Assembly (NCBI RefSeq): GCF_036607905.1
Contig: NZ_CP144555.1
Coordinates: 1,364,001 to 1,428,000 of the forward strand
Reading direction: 5' to 3'
Source: Streptomyces sp. SCSIO 75703
GTDB lineage: Bacteria; Actinomycetota; Actinomycetes; Streptomycetales; Streptomycetaceae
Length of the DNA stretch: 64,000 nucleotides
Shown here: positions 25,569 to 33,644 of the stretch, one piece after another
Position numbering within the stretch: the first letter of the stretch is position 1
Layout of the letters: each line of letters opens with the position of its first letter
Notes under the pieces: generated by a model
The model's input: only the letters and a program-made list of their open reading frames with translations
What the model was told of the DNA's origin: nothing
The model's database searches: none
Program-made: the position numbers and the translations under genes

Positions 25569-25861
25569 ACCGGCCCGTGCCCGTGCGTGATCCCGGGCTC
25601 CAGCCCGAGCGCACCCGCCTGGCCTGGCGGCGGACGACGCTGACCCAGGCGGTGGGTGCGCTGCTGCTCCTGCACACGGCCGCGCAGGGCGCCTCGGGAG
25701 CGGCCTGGGCGGCGGCCTGCTGCGCCGCGCTCGCCACCGGCGTCACCTTCGCCGCGGGCCGCCTGCGCCGGGAGACCGCTCCGCCGCCGCGTCCGGCGAT
25801 GGCCCTGACGGCGGGCCTGACCGCCGCGACCGCCCTGCTCTGCCTCGTCCCGCCCCGGTGA
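25565..25861 (+). CDS. Second DUF202 small membrane protein
   Basis: 98 residues with three helices. LQPERTRLAWRRTTLTQAVG is the DUF202 core (ERTRLAWRRT), matching the companion upstream in position of charged residues. Start GTG 25565 overlaps the stop of the first DUF202 gene. This completes a four-gene, fully overlapping unit (ALDH, hydrolase, DUF202, DUF202). It may be an electron-transfer or transport adaptor; nothing in the sequence decides that. Confidence 0.83.
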   Translation: MNRPVPVRDPGLQPERTRLAWRRTTLTQAVGALLLLHTAAQGASGAAWAAACCAALATGVTFAAGRLRRETAPPPRPAMALTAGLTAATALLCLVPPR

Positions 25862-25868
25862 CCGCGAC

Positions 25869-25894
25869 GGGGGCGCGCGCTCGCTTCCGCCCCC
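25869..25894. terminator. Bidirectional hairpin between convergent genes
   Basis: GGGGGCG (25869-25875) pairs with CGCCCCC (25888-25894) around a 12-base loop, in the 48-base gap between the DUF202 stop and the iclR-like stop. The G-run beside it allows slipped alternatives. Confidence 0.5.
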
Positions 25895-25909
25895 GCGGGC
25901 CCCGCTCCC

Positions 25910-26728
25910 CTACGCCGCCGGTCCGCCCCTGACTGCCAGGCGGCCCGCCTCGCGGGCGATGCTGCGCGCGGCGATCTGGAGCACCGGCACGATGGCGGCG
26001 GGCCGGGGCCGGGTGCCCACCGTGACCACGCCGAGCGCGGCGAGGACCGAACCGTCGGCCGCCGTGACCGGGACCGCGATGCCGTGGGCGCCCCGGACCG
26101 CCTCCTCCAGCGTCACCGCGTACCCCTTGCGCCGCACCTGTTCCAGCTCGCGGCGCAGCCGGGTCGGGTCGGTCACCGTGTTCGGGGTGAGCCGCTGCGG
26201 GTTGGCGAGCGCGGCCCCGGCCAGTTCCGGGGGCCCGTAGGCGAGGAACGCCTTGCCCCCGGCGCTGGCGTGCAGCGCGAGCCGGTCGCCGACCCGGTGC
26301 AGGGCCCGCCCCGGCTGGGTGCCGGAGATCCGCTCCAGCAGCAGCGCCTGGTCGCCGTCGAGGACGAAGAGGTTCACCACGTGCTTGGTCAGGAACAGCA
26401 CGTCGTGCATGTACGGGGCCGCCAGTTCGGCCAGTCCGTGGTGGCTCTCCGAGAGCAGCCCGAGGGACCACAGCTTGTGCCCGATGCGGTAGCGGCTCCC
26501 GGTGCGCAGCAGCCCGCCCCATTCGACGAGTTCCCCGACCAGGCGGTGGCAGGTGGCCACCGGCAGCCCGCTGCGGCGGGAGATGTCGCTCAGGGACAGC
26601 TCGCAGTGGTCGGAGTCGAAGGTGTCCAGGATTCTCAGGGTGCGGGCGGCGACGGACTTCGGCACCGGCCCCGCGGAGCCGCCGGACGGCTCCCCCCGCT
26701 CGGCGGTCCGCTTGTCCAGGGAACTCAT
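25910..26728 (-). CDS. IclR-family transcriptional regulator
   Basis: 272 residues from ATG 26728 (276 from ATG 26740; neither has a good ribosome site). The N-terminal winged helix (about 28-85) has ARTLRILDTFDSD and LSDISRRSGLPVATCHRLV; the effector domain (about 100-265) begins HGLAELAAPYMHDVLF and carries the ligand-pocket segment GIAVPVTAADG. IclR members in aromatic clusters (PobR, PcaU, VanR-like) respond to the substrate acid. It diverges from the reductase-P450 genes with a 15-base palindrome between them, which is likely its own operator. Confidence 0.88.
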   Translation of the reverse strand: MSSLDKRTAERGEPSGGSAGPVPKSVAARTLRILDTFDSDHCELSLSDISRRSGLPVATCHRLVGELVEWGGLLRTGSRYRIGHKLWSLGLLSESHHGLAELAAPYMHDVLFLTKHVVNLFVLDGDQALLLERISGTQPGRALHRVGDRLALHASAGGKAFLAYGPPELAGAALANPQRLTPNTVTDPTRLRRELEQVRRKGYAVTLEEAVRGAHGIAVPVTAADGSVLAALGVVTVGTRPRPAAIVPVLQIAARSIAREAGRLAVRGGPAA

Positions 26729-26849
26729 GAAACCGCACATTACGGCCCATGGAGGGCGAAGAAAAGCCCGGACGAACGGAAAGCCGCTGGTCGGAGCGGA
26801 GCGGTGAGCACGGCGTCGGAGACGGTGCCCGGCGGCCGGGCGAGGCGGG

Positions 26850-26864
26850 TTCCACTGAGTGGAA
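26850..26864. promoter_or_regulatory. Candidate IclR-type operator, copy 2
   Basis: TTCCACT G AGTGGAA, a perfect 7-bp palindrome around one base, in the divergent gap between the iclR-like gene and the reductase gene. It contains the same 13-base core found at 22628-22640. Position and sharing support control of both divergent promoters by the neighbouring regulator. Confidence 0.65.
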
Positions 26865-26962
26865 AGCGGCGCGGAAAGGGACTCCGCGGTACCTAGCATT
26901 CCCGCACCGGGCGACACCGCGTCGCCCGGTCCCCGAGTACCACGTGAGAAAGCAGGCTGCAG

Positions 26963-27946
26963 ATGGGCGGACTCAGTGCGCGCACGGAGGACGGCTCCGT
27001 GCCCCGTACCCGTGAGGTGGTCGCGGCGCGCGTGGAACGGGTCGCCGACGGCGTGGTCTCGCTGGTCCTCGTCACCCCGGACGGATCGCCGTTCGAGCCC
27101 TGGGAGCCCGGCGCCCACGTCGACGTCCACCTCGGCGGCGGCCTGGTGCGCCAGTACTCGCTGTGCTCCTCCCCGGGCGACCTGTCGCATCTGCGGATCG
27201 CCGTGCTGGACGTCCCCGGTTCGCGGGGCGGCTCCCGGTGGGTGCACCGCGAGCTGAACGCCGGGGACACCCTGGAGATCTCCGAACCGCGCAACAACTT
27301 CCCCGTCCGCGACTCCCGCAAGTACCTCTTCCTCGCCGGCGGCATCGGCATCACGCCGCTGCTGCCGATGATCGAGCGCGCCGAGCGGGCCGGCCGGGAG
27401 TGGCGGCTCGTCTACGGCGGCCGGTCCCGCGCCGCGATGGCCTTCGCCGGGCGGCTCGTGGACGCCTACGGGGACCGGGTGGAGCTGGTGCCGGAGGACG
27501 AGCGGGGCCGCATGGACCTCGGGTCCGTCCTGGCCCTGCCGCGCGCCCACACGCTGGTGTACGCCTGCGGTCCGGGCGGCATGCTGCGCGCCGTGGAGGA
27601 GCTGTGCATGGGCTGGCCGCCGGGCACCCTGCACACCGAGCGGTTCGCCGCCGCCGCGCTCGGGCCCGGTGCCACGTCCGGCCCCTTCGAGGTCGAGCTG
27701 GCGCGCAGCGGCAAGACCGTGTCGGTGTCCGCCGAGCGGACGGTCCTGGAGGCGGTGGAGGACGTGGGCGTGCGCGTCCTGTCCTCCTGCCGGCAGGGCC
27801 TGTGCGGCACCTGCGAGACCGCGGTGCTCTCCGGCGAGCCCGAGCACCGCGACGCCGTCCTGACCGACGACGACGCCGGTTCGACCATGATGATCTGCGT
27901 CTCGCGCGCCGCCGCCGGCTGCGACCGGCTCGTCCTCGACCTGTGA
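26963..27946 (+). CDS. Phthalate-dioxygenase-type reductase (FMN/FAD, NAD, C-terminal 2Fe-2S)
   Basis: 327 residues. Flavin domain: RQYSLCSSP. NAD domain: GGIGITPLLPMIERA and YACGPGGML. C-terminal plant-type 2Fe-2S domain: CRQGLCGTCETAVL with a later cysteine in MMICVSRAA. Order flavin-NAD-ferredoxin is that of VanB and the PFOR module of CYP116B enzymes. It should pass electrons from NADH to the P450 that begins 26 bases downstream. There is no ferredoxin gene nearby, so it is self-sufficient as partner. Expression is likely controlled by the palindrome at 26850. Confidence 0.93.
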   Translation: MGGLSARTEDGSVPRTREVVAARVERVADGVVSLVLVTPDGSPFEPWEPGAHVDVHLGGGLVRQYSLCSSPGDLSHLRIAVLDVPGSRGGSRWVHRELNAGDTLEISEPRNNFPVRDSRKYLFLAGGIGITPLLPMIERAERAGREWRLVYGGRSRAAMAFAGRLVDAYGDRVELVPEDERGRMDLGSVLALPRAHTLVYACGPGGMLRAVEELCMGWPPGTLHTERFAAAALGPGATSGPFEVELARSGKTVSVSAERTVLEAVEDVGVRVLSSCRQGLCGTCETAVLSGEPEHRDAVLTDDDAGSTMMICVSRAAAGCDRLVLDL

Positions 27947-27971
27947 GATCCCTGCCGAAGAGGTTCCCCTC

Positions 27972-29177
27972 ATGACCATCGCACCTGCCGGGGGCGTCGT
28001 GACGCTCCCCGACGACCCCTTCTCGCCGGCGAACATCGCGGACCCGTACCCGCTGCTGGCACGGCTGCGCGAGCACGGCCCCGTGACCTGGCTGGAGACG
28101 TGCGGCGCGTACGCGGTCGCCGGCTTCGAGGAGGTCTACGAGGTCCTCACCGACTTCGAGACGTACTGCTCCTCGGGCGGGCTCGGCCCCCGGGACATCC
28201 GCCGGGACGCGGGCTGGCGCCCGCCGAGCATCCTGGAGTCGGACCCGCCGGTCCACACGGTGATGCGGCGCGCGCTGACCGGTGTCATCAACCCGGCGAC
28301 GGTCCGCCCGTTGCGGGAACGTTTCACCGGGCCGGCGGAGGAGATCGCCGCGGAACTGGTGGGCCGCGGCGAGTTCGACGTGGTCAAGGACCTCGCCGAG
28401 CGCTACCCGCTGCGCGTCTTCCCCGACGCGGTCGGCATCCCCGAGGAGGGCCGGGAACACCTGCTGCCCTACGGCAACATGGTGTTCAACGCCTTCGGCC
28501 CGCGGAACGACGTCTTCGAGGACGCCTTCGCCGACGCCGACGCGCACAGCGCCGCGATCCTGCGCAACTGCGCCCGGGAGAACCTGGACGACACCGGCTT
28601 CGGCGCGCGCATCTGGGAGCGGGTCGAGGACGGGCTGATCAGCGCCGAGCAGGCCGCCCTGCTGGTCCGGGCGCTGCTGTCGGCCGGTGTGGACACCACG
28701 GTCTTCGCCATCGGCAACACCCTCGCCTGCCTGTCCCGGACGCCGGGGGCGTGGGCGGCGCTGCGGGACGATCCGTCGCTGGCCAAGTTCGCGGTGGACG
28801 AGGCACTGCGGCTGGAGTCGCCGTTCCAGAAGTTCCACCGGACGACGACCGCCCCGAGCGTGCTGGGCGGGGTGGCGATCCCGGAGGGCGCGAAGCTGCT
28901 GCTGTTCATCGGCGCCGCCAACCGCGACCCGCGCAAGTGGGGCGCCGACGCCGACCGCTACGACCTGGACCGGCAGGCGTCGGGCCACGTCGCCTTCGGC
29001 ATGGGGCTGCACCAGTGCGTCGGCCAGCCGATCGCCCGGCTGGAGATCGAACTGGTCCTGCGGGCCCTCGCCGCGCGCGTCGAGACCATCGAGCCGGCCG
29101 GCGAACCGGTCCCCCTCGTCCACAACGTGCTGCGCGGCTTCGCGTCCCTCCCGGTCCGGGTCACCCCCCGCTCCTGA
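27972..29177 (+). CDS. Cytochrome P450, CYP199-like (aromatic acid O-demethylase candidate)
   Basis: 401 residues, soluble bacterial class. I-helix oxygen motif LLSAGVDTTVFAIG, ExxR in EALRLESP, heme loop FGMGLHQCVGQ with Cys349 as ligand. The stretch CSSGGLGPRDIRR, and FPDAVGIPEEGREHLLPYGN with MVFNAFGP, are features I associate with CYP199A enzymes, which demethylate 4-methoxybenzoate and similar para-substituted acids. The PFOR-type reductase upstream supplies electrons in place of the usual ferredoxin. Predicted reaction: hydroxylation or O-demethylation of a benzoate-like acid, releasing formaldehyde. The family is sure; the substrate is inferred. Confidence 0.92.
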   Translation: MTIAPAGGVVTLPDDPFSPANIADPYPLLARLREHGPVTWLETCGAYAVAGFEEVYEVLTDFETYCSSGGLGPRDIRRDAGWRPPSILESDPPVHTVMRRALTGVINPATVRPLRERFTGPAEEIAAELVGRGEFDVVKDLAERYPLRVFPDAVGIPEEGREHLLPYGNMVFNAFGPRNDVFEDAFADADAHSAAILRNCARENLDDTGFGARIWERVEDGLISAEQAALLVRALLSAGVDTTVFAIGNTLACLSRTPGAWAALRDDPSLAKFAVDEALRLESPFQKFHRTTTAPSVLGGVAIPEGAKLLLFIGAANRDPRKWGADADRYDLDRQASGHVAFGMGLHQCVGQPIARLEIELVLRALAARVETIEPAGEPVPLVHNVLRGFASLPVRVTPRS

Positions 29178-29593
29178 CGGACGCGGCCGGGCCGCGGGGG
29201 CGGGCCGGCGGGGCCCGGGCCGGTGGGCGTACGAGCGCCGTCGGCGCTCCGGCCCGCGGGCCCCTGGCCCCCCGGGGACGGGCGGGGGCGTACGGGGCCG
29301 GGACCGGGAGCCGGAGGGTCCCCGCCACCGGCCGCCCGTTCCGCCGCCCGCGCGCGGCGCCCGCCCCGTACGGGCCCCGGGACGCACGCTTCCTCCCCGC
29401 CTCCCCCTCACCACCCTCCGAGTCACCCCTCCCGCCCCGCCCGTCTCCGTGCGGGCGCGGCCGTCCAGTCCCGGTGCCGTAGCCGTACGGGCCGCCGGGC
29501 CCCGGGGCCGCCGGTCGTGCGACCGGCGGCCGCCCCGCCCCTCCCTCCCCTCGCGGTCCGCTCGCGCGGCCGTTCTCCGTTCCGGAGGCTTCC
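29178..29593. other. Intergenic region between P450 and MFS genes
   Basis: About 415 bases of very GC-rich DNA. GGAGG lies at the MFS start. The region could fold into several hairpins (runs of GGGCC and GGCCC near 29190-29290) and may hold a terminator and a separate promoter. No gene is visible. Confidence 0.4.
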
Positions 29594-30961
29594 ATGACGC
29601 ACCAACTCACCGCGCCGGCCCCGGCCCCCCAGGTCGCGGACCCGGCGGACCCCCGCCACTGGACACCCGGGAAACGCACGTCGTACGGCTGGCTGATGGC
29701 CGTGATGCTGCTGGTCCTGATGATGATCAGTTGGGCCGACAAGGCCATCCTCGGCATCGTCGCGGTGCCGCTGATGCGCGAACTGCACATCACTCCCCAG
29801 CAGTTCGGCCTCCTGGGCAGCGCGGTCTTCTTCCTGTTCGGCGTGGCCCAGTTCGTCGCCGCGCCCATCGCCAACCGCGTGAAGTCGAAGTGGTTCCTGC
29901 TCGCGCTGTGCCTGATCTGGGCCGTGGCCCAGGTGCCGGTCTTCGTCTTCGCCTCGCTGCCGGCGCTGTGGTTCAGCCGCGTCCTGCTGGGGGCCGGGGA
30001 GGGCCCGCTGGCGCCGATCATGATGCACGCGGTGTACCAGTGGTTCCCGAGGAAGAAGGGGGCCACGCCCGCCGCCCTCGCCTCCTCCGGGGTGACGCTC
30101 GGCATCGTCTGCTTCGCACCGGTGCTCTCCTGGATCGCCGCCGACTTCGGCTGGCGGGCGACCTTCGTCTTCCTCGCCGGGATCGGCGTGGTGTGGGCGG
30201 TGCTGTGGCTGGTGATGGGCAAGGAAGGCCCGTACACCTCGGAGCGGGCCGAGGCGGAGATCGAGGGAACGGCGCCGGTGGCCCCGGGCCCGGCGGGCGC
30301 CGCCCCGGCCGTGGCTCCGGTGCGGTACCGCGCGACGTTCCTGACACCGTCGTGGCTGCTCGCGGTCGCGTGCTCCTTCCTCGGCTACTGGACCTTCGCC
30401 CTCGCCACGTCCTGGCTGCCGACCTACTACGAGCAGGTCCTCGGCTACAGCACCCAGCACGCCGGGTCGATGATCGTCTTCCCCGCCCTGTGGGGTGCCG
30501 CCGCGACGGTGGGGCTGAGCTGGGTCACCCAGTACCTCGACGTGCGCGGGGTGCGCACCCGGGTCTCGCGGGGCGCGGTCCTCTCCGGCGCGACCGTCTT
30601 CAGCGGGCTCGCGCTGCTGTGCGGCGCGCTCGTCCCGCCGGGCACGCTCAGCGTGGTGGCGTTCACCTTCGGCTTCGGCACGGCACCGGCGCTGTTCGCG
30701 GTGACGTACCTGGTCGCGGCGGAGATGACGACGATCGGGCAGCGCGGCGCGGTCCTGCAGGTGACCAACGCGCTGCTGAGCGCGGGCGGTCTGTTCGCCC
30801 CCGCCGTCGCCGGTTTCCTGGTCGGCTCGGCGGCGACCGCGGCGGCGGGCTTCACCCACGCCTTCCTCCTCACCGCCCTGCTGCTGGTGGCCGCGGGCGT
30901 CCTCTCCCTCCTCCTCATCGACCAGCAGCGGGACCGGGCCCGGCTGGGCCTGACCGACTGA
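29594..30961 (+). CDS. MFS anion:cation symporter-like carrier
   Basis: 455 residues with 12 helices. ISWADKAILGIVAVPLMREL is the typical opening of the ACS/GudP-like branch, followed by the loop motif after TM2 (NRVKSKWFLL) and, in the second half, TSWLPTYYEQVLGYS. Members import organic anions such as aromatic or sugar acids with protons. GGAGG is five bases before ATG 29594. In context, it probably brings in the acid that the P450 attacks. Confidence 0.9.
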   Translation: MTHQLTAPAPAPQVADPADPRHWTPGKRTSYGWLMAVMLLVLMMISWADKAILGIVAVPLMRELHITPQQFGLLGSAVFFLFGVAQFVAAPIANRVKSKWFLLALCLIWAVAQVPVFVFASLPALWFSRVLLGAGEGPLAPIMMHAVYQWFPRKKGATPAALASSGVTLGIVCFAPVLSWIAADFGWRATFVFLAGIGVVWAVLWLVMGKEGPYTSERAEAEIEGTAPVAPGPAGAAPAVAPVRYRATFLTPSWLLAVACSFLGYWTFALATSWLPTYYEQVLGYSTQHAGSMIVFPALWGAAATVGLSWVTQYLDVRGVRTRVSRGAVLSGATVFSGLALLCGALVPPGTLSVVAFTFGFGTAPALFAVTYLVAAEMTTIGQRGAVLQVTNALLSAGGLFAPAVAGFLVGSAATAAAGFTHAFLLTALLLVAAGVLSLLLIDQQRDRARLGLTD

Positions 30962-31224
30962 CCGGCACCGGGGTGCCCGTGACGCGCGTGCTCACCGCCC
31001 GTCGCAGGCACCCTTTCGGCGTCAGCGGTGGCGCCGGGCGAGAGCCGCGCGGCCGGGATCCCGGGCCGCGGTGACCTTTCCGCCGTAGCCGCGCCGGGAC
31101 CAGCGCCGCCACCGGCCGGTGTCGCCCGCCTCCGCGCCCCCTCCCGTGCCCCGCGCACCGCGCTCACCGCTCGCGGACGACTGGCCGACCAGCGCGGAGC
31201 AGCACCTCGGCGCGTTCGCGCGGC

Positions 31225-31530
31225 GGGGATGCCGGACCGGTCTTCGGTCCGGTCGCGTCCGTCACCCCCTTCGACACCGCCGACGAGGCGATCGCGCTGG
31301 CGAACCGGTGCGAGACGGGTCTGGCGGGATACGTCTACACCCGTGACCTCGCGCTGGGCCTGCGGGTCGCCGAACGGCTGGAGGTCGGCATGGTCGGCCT
31401 CAACCGCGGGGTCGTCTCCGACCCGGCCGCGCCCTTCGGCGGGGTGAAGGAGTCGGGCCCGGGCCGCGAGGGCGGCCACGAGGGCCTGCTGGAGTACACC
31501 GAGACCACCATGATCGCGGTCCGGTGGTGA
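31225..31530 (+). pseudogene. C-terminal fragment of a succinate-semialdehyde dehydrogenase-type ALDH
   Basis: About 96-100 codons ending TGA 31528-31530, without a start or the upstream 80 percent of the enzyme. FGPVASVTPFDTADEAIALAN, GLAGYVYTRDLA, GMVGLNRGVVSDP and PFGGVKESG are diagnostic of the ALDH C-terminus, nearest in my memory to GabD-type enzymes. The catalytic cysteine region is absent, so it is inactive. It lies between the MFS and dehydrogenase genes on the same strand. Confidence 0.8.
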
Positions 31531-31586
31531 CCGGGACGGCCCAGGGCCGTCCCGGCGCCGCCGGGGCGCGGGAGAGGACAGGAGCG

Positions 31587-32459
31587 ATGGAGGAGATCGG
31601 TTTCGTCGGGCTCGGCACGATGGGCCGGCCGATGGTGCGCCGGCTGCTGGCGGCCGGGCACCGGGTGGTGGTGTGGAACAGGTCGCGCCCCGCAGTCGAC
31701 GAGATGGCCGCGGAGGGCGCGGTGCCCGCCGCGGAGTTCGCGGAGGTGTTCGACCGGCCGGTGGTGATGAGCATGCTGGCCGACGACGCGAGCCTGCGCG
31801 CGCTCCTCCTGGACGGCGGGGTGCTGGAGGCCGCCCGCTGCCGGGTGCACGTGAACCTGGCGACGGTCTCCGCCGCCTTCGCCGCCGAACTGGCCCGGCT
31901 GCACGCCGGCCGGGGCATCGGCTACGTCGCCGCCCCCGTGCTGGGCCGCGCCGAGGTCGCGGCCGTCGGGAAGCTGAACGTCCTGGCGGCGGGCGAGGCG
32001 TCCGCGCTGGACCTGGCCCGCCCGCCGCTGGAGCCGCTGGCCGGACGGATCTGGGAACTCGGGGAGGACCCGGCCCGCGCCAACGTGGTCAAGATCGCCG
32101 TCAACTTCCTGCTGGCCGGGGCGATCGAGGCCACCGCGGAGGCGACGGCGCTGGTGGAGTCGTACGGCGTGGACGCGGCGGCCTTCGCCGAGCTGCTCGG
32201 CGGCACCCTCTTCCCCGGCCCGGTGTACCGGGGGTACGGCGGCCTGATGGCGGAGCGGCGCTACGAGCCCGCCGGGTTCACCGCCCGGCTCGGCCTCAAG
32301 GACGTCGACCTCGCCCTGTCGGCGGCCCGGGAGCGCGAACTGCCGCTGCCCACCGGGAGTCTGGTGCGCGACGCCCTGCTGGAGGTCCTCGCCGCGGGCT
32401 GGTCGGAGCGCGACTGGGCCACCCTCGCCGACCTCGCCCGCCGCCGGGCGGGGCTGTAG
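31587..32459 (+). CDS. Beta-hydroxyacid dehydrogenase (3-hydroxyisobutyrate/tartronate-semialdehyde reductase-like)
   Basis: 290 residues from ATG 31587, preceded by GGAGAGGACAGGAGC. NAD(P) loop GFVGLGTMGRPMVRRLL, the NRSRP residue set that favours NADP, the substrate loop region (usually DAPVSGG) reading YVAAPVLGRAE, and the catalytic lysine in VVKIAVNFLLAGA. The clade covers 3-hydroxyisobutyrate, tartronate semialdehyde and glyoxylate/succinate-semialdehyde reductases; the glycine-poor APVLGR loop resembles the succinate-semialdehyde reductases. It stands last on the plus strand of the aromatic cluster. Confidence 0.88.
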   Translation: MEEIGFVGLGTMGRPMVRRLLAAGHRVVVWNRSRPAVDEMAAEGAVPAAEFAEVFDRPVVMSMLADDASLRALLLDGGVLEAARCRVHVNLATVSAAFAAELARLHAGRGIGYVAAPVLGRAEVAAVGKLNVLAAGEASALDLARPPLEPLAGRIWELGEDPARANVVKIAVNFLLAGAIEATAEATALVESYGVDAAAFAELLGGTLFPGPVYRGYGGLMAERRYEPAGFTARLGLKDVDLALSAARERELPLPTGSLVRDALLEVLAAGWSERDWATLADLARRRAGL

Positions 32460-32490
32460 GGGCGGAGGGGCGGAGGGGCGGAGGGGCGGG
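32459..32490. repeat. Four tandem 8-base units (GGGGCGGA)
   Basis: Units begin at 32459, 32467, 32475 and 32483; the last ends GGGGCGGG. It lies just past the dehydrogenase stop. A short G-rich array like this is prone to slippage. Confidence 0.7.
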
Positions 32491-32509
32491 GTCAGGTGCC
32501 GGCGGGCCG

Positions 32510-32812
32510 TCAGGAGCCGGTGCGGACGGCCGTCCAGCGGGTGAGGTCGTGGGCGATGCCGTGGGCGTCGGCGGTGGTGACGGTCTCGTACGCCTCCCCG
32601 ATCCGGCGCACGACCTCGTACCCGCCGCCGTCCGCCTCCGGGCGGAGGGTCACCGACGCGGACCAGGGCGGGTCGTCCTCGTCGGGCCGGACGACGAGGA
32701 AGGTGTTCCCCCGCCGGTCGAGGTCGCCGATCATCAGGAACAGCGCGTCCTCGGACGGGTCGTCGATCCGGTCGCCGTCCTCGCTGTCGGCCCGGTAGTA
32801 CAGCTCCGCCAT
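32510..32812 (-). CDS. Small conserved-looking hypothetical protein
   Basis: 100 residues from ATG 32812, MAELYYRADSEDGDRIDDPSEDALFLMIGDL. The sequence is rich in aspartate and glutamate and predicts a compact alpha/beta domain with VVRPDEDDPPWSAS and the GGYEVVRR strand. No cysteines, no signal and no helices in the membrane. An immunity-protein-like or Imm1-like fold is conceivable, but I recognise no family. It is followed by a convergent gene. Confidence 0.65.
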   Translation of the reverse strand: MAELYYRADSEDGDRIDDPSEDALFLMIGDLDRRGNTFLVVRPDEDDPPWSASVTLRPEADGGGYEVVRRIGEAYETVTTADAHGIAHDLTRWTAVRTGS

Positions 32813-32911
32813 CGTGCCCCCCGTCAGGTGCCCTGTCCGCCCCGGCGACGCCGGACGGTGCCCGTAGCGCCGAGCATGGCACGGGGGTCCGACACTCCCC
32901 GGCCCCACGGG

Positions 32912-33424
32912 TCAGAGGCGGTGGTGGGCGGTCACGTGGCGGGCGGCCTCGCTCGCGCCGGGTCCCGTGATCCGGGCGTACGGCACGGGGTCCGCGGTGT
33001 CCAGCGGCGCGGCCCGGACGGTCCCGGCGGCGATGGTGACCCGCACGGCGCGGTGCGCGGCGGGGTCGGGCAGGGTGATCTCCAGCTCGGCGTCCGGCTC
33101 GGCGCGGGCGACCGCGGCACACCAGACCGCGGCGGCGGCGAGGTCCCACGCTCCGGGCAGGCCGGCCCGTTCCGCGGCCGGCGTGGCGCGCAGGGGCCGC
33201 CAGCCGGCCGGCCGCGCGCCGCGGTCCGCCGCCGCCCGCCACAGGGTGTCCAGGTCGGCGGCGTGCACGGTGCGGCCGACGCGGTCGGCGAGCAGGTACC
33301 CGGCGGAGAGCCAGGCCCGCACGCGCAGTCCGGACGCCGGTTCCAGCAGCCGGCCGGCCGCCGCCGCGCGGGCGGCGAGCACCGTACGGGTCGGGGGCGC
33401 GAGCACGTCCTCCCAGCGCGGCAC
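32912..33424 (-). CDS. Hypothetical protein, alanine-rich
   Basis: 170 residues from GTG 33424, with GGAGGA six bases upstream. The translation begins VPRWEDVLAPPTRTVLAARAA and continues with regular helices (AADLDTLWRAAADRG) and a C-terminal beta part (DAELEITLPDPAAH). Coding character is good: GC is high at third positions and no rare codons occur. No motif is known to me. It lies 100 bases upstream of the acidic hypothetical gene on the same strand, and the two may form an operon. Confidence 0.6.
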   Translation of the reverse strand: MPRWEDVLAPPTRTVLAARAAAAGRLLEPASGLRVRAWLSAGYLLADRVGRTVHAADLDTLWRAAADRGARPAGWRPLRATPAAERAGLPGAWDLAAAAVWCAAVARAEPDAELEITLPDPAAHRAVRVTIAAGTVRAAPLDTADPVPYARITGPGASEAARHVTAHHRL

Positions 33425-33644
33425 GGAACGTCCTCCGCCGCAGGCTCCACACACGAGGCGGCTCACCGCCCTCTCGTTCGACGGGTCGCGGGGACACGGG
33501 GGAAGACCGTCCCGGGAGGGGACGGTCGCGGGAGCGCGGTCCCGCCACGGCGGACGGTACGGGGCGCTCCGGCAGACGGGGCGGGCGGGGCGCCCCGTAC
33601 CGCCCCCGCCCCCGCCGTCGTCCGTCCGTCCGGGGCCGGCTCCG

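Noticed and set aside
26893..27354. 153-residue minus-strand frame across the reductase start
   Set aside because: It is antisense to the well-supported reductase gene.
29178..29593. Open frames in the P450-MFS gap
   Set aside because: Proline/arginine repeats with no start site; no conserved motif.
33425..33644. Extension of the alanine-rich hypothetical gene upstream of GTG 33424
   Set aside because: The longer frame has no ribosome site and a biased translation; GGAGGA supports the shorter start.
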